A stretch of DNA of 7,801 nt from Alphaproteobacteria bacterium. Lineage in GTDB: Bacteria; Pseudomonadota; Alphaproteobacteria; UBA8366; JADFVY01. The notes under the pieces were generated by a model. It had not been told where the DNA came from. It did no database searches and saw nothing but the letters and a program-made list of their open reading frames with translations. Of the stretch, positions 1 through 7,801 are shown piece after piece. The stretch is taken from NCBI GenBank assembly GCA_029881615.1, contig JAOUMF010000073.1, positions 1 through 7,801 on the forward strand, given 5' to 3'. The stretch's first letter is position 1. Each line of letters opens with the position of its first letter. A program made the position numbers and the translations under genes.

Positions 1-185
1 GGGGCACGGTCAAGACCAATCCGCTGACCCTGATGACGCCGATGGAAGGCGTTTTCGCGGCGGGGGACATCATGCGCGGCGCCAGCCTGGTGGTCTGGGC
101 GGTGCGCGACGGGCGCGACGCGGCGAACGGTATCCATGCCTGGCTGCAACAGCACCGGGACCAGTCAACAGCCTCCGCTTCCTGA
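1..185 (+). CDS. gltD: Glutamate synthase small subunit, C-terminal fragment
   Basis: Only the last 60 codons are inside the window (frame from position 3, stop TGA at 183-185); the 5' part lies upstream. The peptide contains GVFAAGDIMRGASLVVWAVR followed by DGRDAANGI. This is the C-terminal FAD-binding stretch of GltD and related NADPH oxidoreductases, where the GD aspartate contacts FAD and the following helix ends the fold. GltD passes electrons from NADPH through FAD and two [4Fe-4S] clusters to GltB. The next gene is gltB, 22 nt downstream, which supports GltD over other members of the flavoprotein family. The gene order is gltD then gltB, the reverse of E. coli gltBD. The N-terminal cluster-binding cysteines and both Rossmann motifs cannot be checked here. 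Confidence 0.9.
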   Translation, partial: GTVKTNPLTLMTPMEGVFAAGDIMRGASLVVWAVRDGRDAANGIHAWLQQHRDQSTASAS

Positions 186-194
186 ACGGACGAC

Positions 195-200
195 AAGGAA
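195..200 (+). promoter_or_regulatory. Ribosome binding site of gltB
   Basis: AAGGAA lies 7 nt before the ATG at 208. This decides the gltB start. The reading frame stays open upstream to an ATG at 136, but that start would sit inside gltD, has no such site, and would add 24 residues unlike any GltB propeptide I know. Confidence 0.75.
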
Positions 201-207
201 TATCGAT

Positions 208-4731
<4,524 letters not shown>

Positions 4732-4766
4732 CCGGTCTGCTCGAGTGTAACTTACCAGTGGCGCAC

Positions 4767-4796
4767 GGGTCACGGTTGCGGATATAACCGTGGCCC
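4767..4796 (+). promoter_or_regulatory. Hairpin directly abutting the FzlA-like start codon
   Basis: Positions 4767-4777 pair with 4786-4796 over 11 bp (ten Watson-Crick pairs and one G-T wobble at 4770/4793), leaving an 8-nt loop at 4778-4785. The stem ends on the base just before the ATG at 4797. No T-run follows, so it is not a standard intrinsic terminator. It could mask ribosome access to the start, serve as a palindromic protein-binding site (core CACGGTT / AACCGTG), or shape the 3' end of the gltB message. The pairing is seen directly; the function is inference. Confidence 0.5.
4783..4788 (+). promoter_or_regulatory. Possible -10 box for the FzlA-like gene
   Basis: TATAAC matches the sigma-70 -10 consensus at five of six positions and lies 8 nt before the ATG at 4797. 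Transcription from it would begin close to the start codon, giving an almost leaderless message, which would fit the absence of a clear Shine-Dalgarno sequence before this gene. No convincing -35 element is present at the expected spacing (around 4760-4766), so this is a weak call. Confidence 0.3.
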
Positions 4797-5465
4797 ATGC
4801 GCACGCTTTTCCACATATGGCTGTCGCCACAATGCCGCAAGGTTCGCCTTCAGCTGGCAACCAAGGCTCTCGACTTCGAAATGAAGGTCGAAAAGGTCTG
4901 GGACCGGCGTCCCGAGTTCCTGGCGGTCAATCCGGCGGGATCGGTGCCCGTGCTGGTCGAGCCCGACGGCAAGGTCATCGCATCGCATAACGCGATCGTC
5001 GAATATATCGAAGAAATCTATCCGGACCGGCCGCTGATCGGCGCCGACCCGGTGAAACGGGCTGAAGTACGCCGCATCGTCGGTTGGTTCGACGAAAAAT
5101 TCGGGCGCGAAGTCACGGACAATCTGGTCGAAGAAAAAATCATGAAACGGTTCCTGGGCATGGGCGAACCGAACTCTTCGGCAATCCGCGCCGGCAACGC
5201 CAACATCCATCACCATCTTGAATATATCGGCTGGCTGATGGAGCGCCGCAACTGGCTGGCGGGCAACGAATTCTCGCTGGCCGACATTACCGCGGCCGCG
5301 CATCTGTCGGCGGTGGATTATCTGGGCGACGTCCCCTGGAACGACCACGAAGCCGCCAAGGAATGGTACATGAAGGTGAAGTCGAGACCCGCTTTCCGGC
5401 CACTGCTGGCTGACAGCATCCCCGGCTGGCCACCTCCGAAACATTATGCGGATCTGGATTTTTAG
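4797..5465 (+). CDS. fzlA: FzlA-like glutathione-S-transferase-fold protein
   Basis: The 222-residue protein has a GST fold. The thioredoxin-like N-terminal domain (about 1-80) has SPQCRKVRL at 10-18 and the cis-proline loop NPAGSVPVL at 45-53. The helical C-terminal domain (about 86-205) has the SLADI helix-capping motif at 160-164. The Glu-Ser pair that normally binds the gamma-glutamyl part of glutathione is replaced by Ser63-His64 before AI, which argues against classical GST chemistry. The C-terminal tail PPPKHYADLDF is, as I recall it, typical of alphaproteobacterial FzlA, a cytoplasmic protein that binds FtsZ filaments and promotes constriction, and whose extreme C-terminus is needed for FtsZ binding. 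The gene follows gltB by 65 nt and has no clear ribosome binding site. The GST fold is secure; the FzlA assignment rests on remembered family features. Confidence 0.8.
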   Translation: MRTLFHIWLSPQCRKVRLQLATKALDFEMKVEKVWDRRPEFLAVNPAGSVPVLVEPDGKVIASHNAIVEYIEEIYPDRPLIGADPVKRAEVRRIVGWFDEKFGREVTDNLVEEKIMKRFLGMGEPNSSAIRAGNANIHHHLEYIGWLMERRNWLAGNEFSLADITAAAHLSAVDYLGDVPWNDHEAAKEWYMKVKSRPAFRPLLADSIPGWPPPKHYADLDF

Positions 5466-5470
5466 AGAGG
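5465..5470 (+). promoter_or_regulatory. Ribosome binding site of the CDF transporter gene
   Basis: GAGAGG lies 4 nt before the ATG at 5475, a slightly short spacing. It overlaps the last base of the upstream stop codon, which suggests translation coupled to the FzlA-like gene. Confidence 0.55.
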
Positions 5471-5474
5471 CGAC

Positions 5475-6434
5475 ATGGCATCCGGTGGATCGAAAAAAGC
5501 TATCTATGCGGCCCTGGCCGGAAACTCGCTGATCGCGGTGACAAAATTTGCCGCGGGCGCCTATTCAGGTTCGTCGGCGATGTTCAGCGAGGCCGTGCAT
5601 TCGCTGGTCGACACCGGTAACCAGTTTCTGCTGCTGTACGGCCTGAAGCGCGCCCAAAAGCCGGCGGACAGGGAACATCCTTTCGGCTACGGCATGGAGG
5701 AATATTTCTGGGCGTTCGTCGTGGCGATCCTGATTTTCGGGCTGGGTGCCGGTATTTCGTTTTATGAAGGCGTCAAGCGGGTCATGGAACCGCATGCGCT
5801 TGGCGACCCCCTTGTGAACTATATCGTCCTCAGCCTGGCCATCCTGTTCGAGGGTGGATCCTGGTGGGTCGCGTTCCGGGAGTTCCGCAAGGGCAAGGGC
5901 AAGCGTGGATGGATGGCGGAAATTCGCCACAGCAAGGACCCGACCAAATTCACCGTCCTGTTCGAGGATTCGGCCGCCATGCTGGGGCTGATCGTGGCGA
6001 TGATCGGCATCGCGCTGGCCCAGTATCTGAACATGCCCGCGCTGGATGGGGCGGCCGCCATCGTCATCGGCGTAATTCTGGCGGCCACGGCGGCACTGCT
6101 GGCCTATGAATGCAAAGGGCTGCTGATTGGCGAAGCGGCGAGTCCGGCGGTCATTGCAAGCATTCGCAAGGCGGCATCGGCGCTGGAAGGCGTCGACGCG
6201 GTCAATGAGGTGCTGACCATGCATCTGGGACCAGAGGATATCCTGGTCAATCTGAGCCTGGATTTCACGAACGGCCAGTCGGCCGAACAAGTCGAGACCA
6301 CGGTTTCCGGCCTGGAGCAGGCGATCAAGGCCAAACACCCGCAGGTCAAGCGTATCTTCATCGAAGCGCAAAGCACCGAGGCCCACCGCCTCGCGGCGCG
6401 GGAACAACAATCCGCCGCCGGCGAGACCCGGTAA
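5475..6434 (+). CDS. Cation diffusion facilitator family transporter
   Basis: The 319-residue inner-membrane protein has six hydrophobic segments, roughly at 9-30, 36-56, 78-100, 113-134, 163-184 and 187-210. A soluble C-terminal domain (about 222-300) resembles the dimerising CDF cytoplasmic domain. CDF proteins export divalent metals, often zinc, in exchange for protons. Segment 2 carries His42-x3-Asp46 (SEAVHSLVDTGNQ), one half of the usual metal site, and HPFGYG follows at 68-73. Segment 5 does not show the H-x3-D motif of zinc exporters such as YiiP; it has an acidic pair, Glu164-Asp165, in LFEDSAAMLG. This variant recalls the ZnT9-like branch, so the metal cannot be assigned. LDGAAAIVIG at 190-199 matches the conserved start of segment 6. 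The gene begins 9 nt after the FzlA-like stop and is likely in the same transcript. Confidence 0.9.
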   Translation: MASGGSKKAIYAALAGNSLIAVTKFAAGAYSGSSAMFSEAVHSLVDTGNQFLLLYGLKRAQKPADREHPFGYGMEEYFWAFVVAILIFGLGAGISFYEGVKRVMEPHALGDPLVNYIVLSLAILFEGGSWWVAFREFRKGKGKRGWMAEIRHSKDPTKFTVLFEDSAAMLGLIVAMIGIALAQYLNMPALDGAAAIVIGVILAATAALLAYECKGLLIGEAASPAVIASIRKAASALEGVDAVNEVLTMHLGPEDILVNLSLDFTNGQSAEQVETTVSGLEQAIKAKHPQVKRIFIEAQSTEAHRLAAREQQSAAGETR

Positions 6435-6480
6435 TTCGGCTGTCCGGGGACCGGCGAGAATCCAGTCCGAGCGTAAATAA

Positions 6481-6526
6481 CGGGGCTAGTGTCGACCCAC
6501 CGGATCAGCCAGGCAATCGCGCCCCG
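6481..6526 (-). terminator. Weak candidate terminator stem between convergent genes
   Basis: CGGGGC (6481-6486) pairs with GCCCCG (6521-6526) over 6 bp, with a long 34-nt interior. Read on the minus strand, the stem lies 3 nt beyond the stop of the 43-residue gene and is followed by TTATTTA, a partly T-rich tail. The long interior makes it doubtful. The rest of 6435-6529, between the CDF stop and the convergent small gene, shows nothing else I can identify. Confidence 0.2.
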
Positions 6527-6529
6527 ATA

Positions 6530-6661
6530 TTACTTGCCGCCAAAAGGTTTGTTTCTTGCGCTTTCCTGTTTACGCACCTGACTACCCCGCCATCCAATAT
6601 GGATCGCATTCAATGAAATCAGAACGATGATACCGAGTCCAAGGTAGAGTATGTCCATCAT
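6530..6661 (-). CDS. Small single-pass membrane protein, 43 residues, unknown function
   Basis: The minus strand reads MMDILYLGLGIIVLISLNAI followed by HIGWRGSQVRKQESARNKPF and GGK, then TAA. Residues 4-24 form one uninterrupted hydrophobic segment with a Trp at its end. They are followed by a tail with six Lys/Arg and one Glu, so the positive-inside rule predicts the C-terminus in the cytoplasm. A purine-rich AGGGGA lies 6 nt before the first ATG and 9 nt before the second, so either Met could start it. It is convergent with the CDF gene and divergent from the SDR gene. I do not recognise the family. Options include a small regulatory subunit of a membrane complex or transporter, or a hydrophobic toxin-like peptide; the sequence does not decide. 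The combination of a ribosome binding site, a clean membrane segment and a charged tail in an otherwise empty region supports a real gene. Confidence 0.62.
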   Translation of the reverse strand: MMDILYLGLGIIVLISLNAIHIGWRGSQVRKQESARNKPFGGK

Positions 6662-6667
6662 GATTTT

Positions 6668-6673
6668 TCCCCT
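6668..6673 (-). promoter_or_regulatory. Ribosome binding site of the 43-residue gene
   Basis: AGGGGA on the minus strand ends 6 nt before the ATG at 6661 and 9 nt before the second in-frame ATG at 6658. Both spacings are workable. It is the main evidence that this short frame is translated. Confidence 0.55.
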
Positions 6674-6699
6674 ATAACTGTCCCTAAATCTTATTTATT

Positions 6700-6730
6700 C
6701 CGGTTCGCATAACCCTGATTACCGAACCGG
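6700..6730. promoter_or_regulatory. Inverted repeat in the divergent intergenic region
   Basis: CCGGTTCG (6700-6707) is repeated as its exact complement CGAACCGG (6723-6730), with 15 nt between. It lies between the divergent 43-residue gene and the SDR gene, in sequence that is AT-richer than the genes (32 of 80 bases in 6681-6760 are G or C). Neither strand has a T-run after the stem, so it is not an intrinsic terminator. A two-half-site operator controlling one or both genes, or a 5'-leader hairpin, are the likely readings. I cannot assign it to a regulator family. Confidence 0.4.
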
Positions 6731-6751
6731 TATTCATACTAAAGGATAGTT

Positions 6752-6783
6752 ATGGACGGAATGTGAACAGATATAGTGTCCAT
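6752..6783. repeat. Short inverted repeat upstream of the SDR gene
   Basis: ATGGAC (6752-6757) and GTCCAT (6778-6783) are complementary, separated by 20 nt, with one further possible G-T pair inside. The arms flank the -10-like box at 6772-6777. A 6-bp repeat with this spacing could arise by chance. Confidence 0.2.
6772..6777 (+). promoter_or_regulatory. Possible -10 box of the SDR gene
   Basis: TATAGT matches the sigma-70 -10 consensus at five of six positions and lies 26 nt before the ATG at 6804. The -35 region is weak: TTATGG at 6750-6755 is the closest, with a 16-nt spacer. A promoter is expected here because the preceding gene is on the opposite strand. Confidence 0.35.
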
Positions 6784-6803
6784 CCGGTAAAGAAACTAAC
6801 GCC

Positions 6804-7670
6804 ATGAAAAACAAACTGTTTTGCTTCGGTCTGGGCTATACGGCGCAAATGCTGGCCAGCCGGCTGGACGCCGCCGAATGGCGTATCGCGGGAACCAGCC
6901 GCGATGCCAATGCGCAACAGGCCATGTCCCGCCGGGGCTGGGAAGTTTTCCCGTTCGACGAGGGAAGGCCGCTGGCCGATTTTGCGGGCGCCCTGGCCGG
7001 AACGACTCATCTGCTGTCGTCGGTCCCGCCCGATACGGCCGGCGATCCGGTGATCGCGATGCATGGCAGCGACATCGCCGGCCTGAAGGACCTGAAATGG
7101 GCCGGCTATCTTTCCACCACCGGTGTCTACGGCGACAGGCAGGGCGGCGAAGTGGACGAAACTTCCGAACGCACTCCCGCGTCGGAACGGGGGCGACGCC
7201 GGGTCATGGCCGAAGACGCCTGGCTTGCCCTGTGGAAAACGCATGGCATCCCGGTTCATGTCTTCCGCCTGGCCGGCATTTACGGGCCGGGCCGAAATGC
7301 GCTGGAGACCGTGCGCCAGGGGCGCGCGCGGCGCATTCACCGGCCTGGGCAGGTGTTCGGCCGCATCCATCTGGACGACATTGTCCAGACTCTGATGGCT
7401 TCCATCGAACGGCCGAATCCGGGCGCCGCCTATAACCTGGTTGACGACGAATCGGCCCCGCCCGACGAGGTGATCGCCCATGCCTGTGAATTGCTTGGCG
7501 TCGACCCACCGCCCCTGCAGGATTTCGACGCGGTAAAGGACAGCCTGTCGCCGATGGCGCTGAGCTTTTATGGCGAGAGCAAGCGCGTATCCAACCGACG
7601 CATCAAGGAAGAGCTTGGCGTCCAATTGAAATGGCCAACCTATCGAGAAGGGCTGAAAGGTCTGCTATGA
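6804..7670 (+). CDS. Atypical SDR-family NAD(P)-binding protein, YeeZ-like
   Basis: The 288-residue protein has an extended-SDR Rossmann fold. The nucleotide-binding loop is FGLGYTAQ at 8-15 (G9-x-G11-x2-A14). The LSTTGVYGD strand-loop is at 103-111, FRLAGIYGPGRN at 154-164 or so, and GRIHLDDIV at 186-194. The catalytic Tyr-x3-Lys of active SDRs is missing: around 124-135 the sequence is TPASERGRRRVM, without a Tyr at the expected place. This matches the atypical SDR group that includes E. coli YeeZ, whose substrate is unknown to me. The ribosome binding site is weak (GGTAAAG at 6786-6792, 11 nt from the ATG). The gene is transcribed away from the 43-residue gene and its end overlaps the minus-strand hydrolase by 6 nt. 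I recall SDRs of this kind near fzlA and queG in other alphaproteobacteria; no queG is present here. Confidence 0.85.
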   Translation: MKNKLFCFGLGYTAQMLASRLDAAEWRIAGTSRDANAQQAMSRRGWEVFPFDEGRPLADFAGALAGTTHLLSSVPPDTAGDPVIAMHGSDIAGLKDLKWAGYLSTTGVYGDRQGGEVDETSERTPASERGRRRVMAEDAWLALWKTHGIPVHVFRLAGIYGPGRNALETVRQGRARRIHRPGQVFGRIHLDDIVQTLMASIERPNPGAAYNLVDDESAPPDEVIAHACELLGVDPPPLQDFDAVKDSLSPMALSFYGESKRVSNRRIKEELGVQLKWPTYREGLKGLL

Positions 7671-7801
7671 AGCGGCTATTTTCACCACCTCGTCGACAGC
7701 CCCCATCAATCGGGACAGGCTTCCCTCATCGGAAAGGCGGTGGTCGCCATTCTTGACCAGGGTCACAATCACATCCGCGGCGGTCAGCGATTCGGCCGTG
7801 C
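7665..7801 (-). CDS. Alpha/beta hydrolase, C-terminal fragment
   Basis: The last 44 codons of a minus-strand gene are visible, ending in TAG (7665-7667 on the plus strand as CTA); the rest lies beyond the right edge. The peptide includes ADVIVTLVKNGDHRLSDEGS. A hydrophobic strand followed by GDHRLS is the usual C-terminal signature of alpha/beta hydrolases, in which this His is the catalytic triad base; a helix (LSRLMGAVDEVV) closes the fold. The nucleophile Ser and triad Asp are outside the window, so the substrate cannot be inferred. The variant LVKxGDHRLS resembles small esterase/thioesterase-type members (ABHD10-like). The gene is convergent with the SDR gene, with the two coding ends overlapping by 6 nt. 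Confidence 0.8.
   Translation of the reverse strand, partial: TAESLTAADVIVTLVKNGDHRLSDEGSLSRLMGAVDEVVKIAAS

Noticed and set aside
136..207. Possible upstream start for gltB adding 24 residues
   Set aside because: It overlaps gltD, lacks a ribosome binding site, and ATG 208 has AAGGAA at good spacing and gives a 29-residue propeptide before the catalytic Cys.
5565..6410. 281-codon minus-strand frame antisense to the CDF gene
   Set aside because: Shadow of the plus-strand membrane protein, whose motifs are clear; the antisense product is Arg/Gln/His-rich with no domain.
6530..6661. Idea that the 43-residue peptide is a CydX or KdpF homologue
   Set aside because: The LNAIHIGW stretch faintly recalls CydX, but the typical CydX start (MWYF) is absent and no cytochrome bd or Kdp genes are nearby.
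6750..7625. 291-codon minus-strand frame antisense to the SDR gene
   Set aside because: The SDR nucleotide-binding and other motifs are on the plus strand. The antisense frame would also occupy the divergent promoter region, and it has no recognisable family.
7667..7756. ATG overlapping the SDR stop, as if a next plus-strand gene began there
   Set aside because: It closes after 29 codons with no recognisable content, whereas the minus strand here carries the GDHRLS hydrolase signature.

Overview
The window looks like chromosomal DNA from a GC-rich alphaproteobacterium. The main pointers are a glutamate synthase pair in the order gltD-gltB, a glutathione-S-transferase-fold protein with the features of FzlA (an alphaproteobacterial FtsZ-binding division protein), and codon use strongly biased to G or C in the third position. 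I cannot name the genus. No mobile element, CRISPR array, rRNA, tRNA or integrase was seen. Most of the window is ordinary core genome.

Layout. Positions 1-185 hold the last 60 codons of gltD, the small NADPH-linked subunit of glutamate synthase. After 22 nt comes gltB (208-4731), a complete 1507-residue large subunit with its N-terminal catalytic Cys, FMN domain and [3Fe-4S] cysteines all visible. A 65-nt spacer contains an 11-bp hairpin that ends on the base before the next start codon (4797). There begins the FzlA-like protein (4797-5465), followed 9 nt later by a cation diffusion facilitator transporter (5475-6434). All four genes are on the plus strand.

The 369-nt stretch 6435-6803 is not empty. 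On the minus strand, 6530-6661 encodes a 43-residue single-pass membrane peptide with a good ribosome binding site. The 142 nt between this gene and the next plus-strand gene are AT-richer than the genes around them and carry an 8-bp inverted repeat (6700-6730), a second, weaker repeat, and a -10-like box. An atypical short-chain dehydrogenase/epimerase-like protein of the YeeZ type (6804-7670) follows. It overlaps tail-to-tail by 6 nt with the C-terminal end of a minus-strand alpha/beta hydrolase (7665-7801, running off the window).

How the genes relate. GltD and GltB form one enzyme, which makes glutamate from glutamine and 2-oxoglutarate. The FzlA-like protein and the CDF transporter are close enough to be co-transcribed, but no shared pathway is evident. 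The parts most worth a second look are the 43-residue membrane peptide with its divergent control region, and the hairpin against the FzlA-like start codon.
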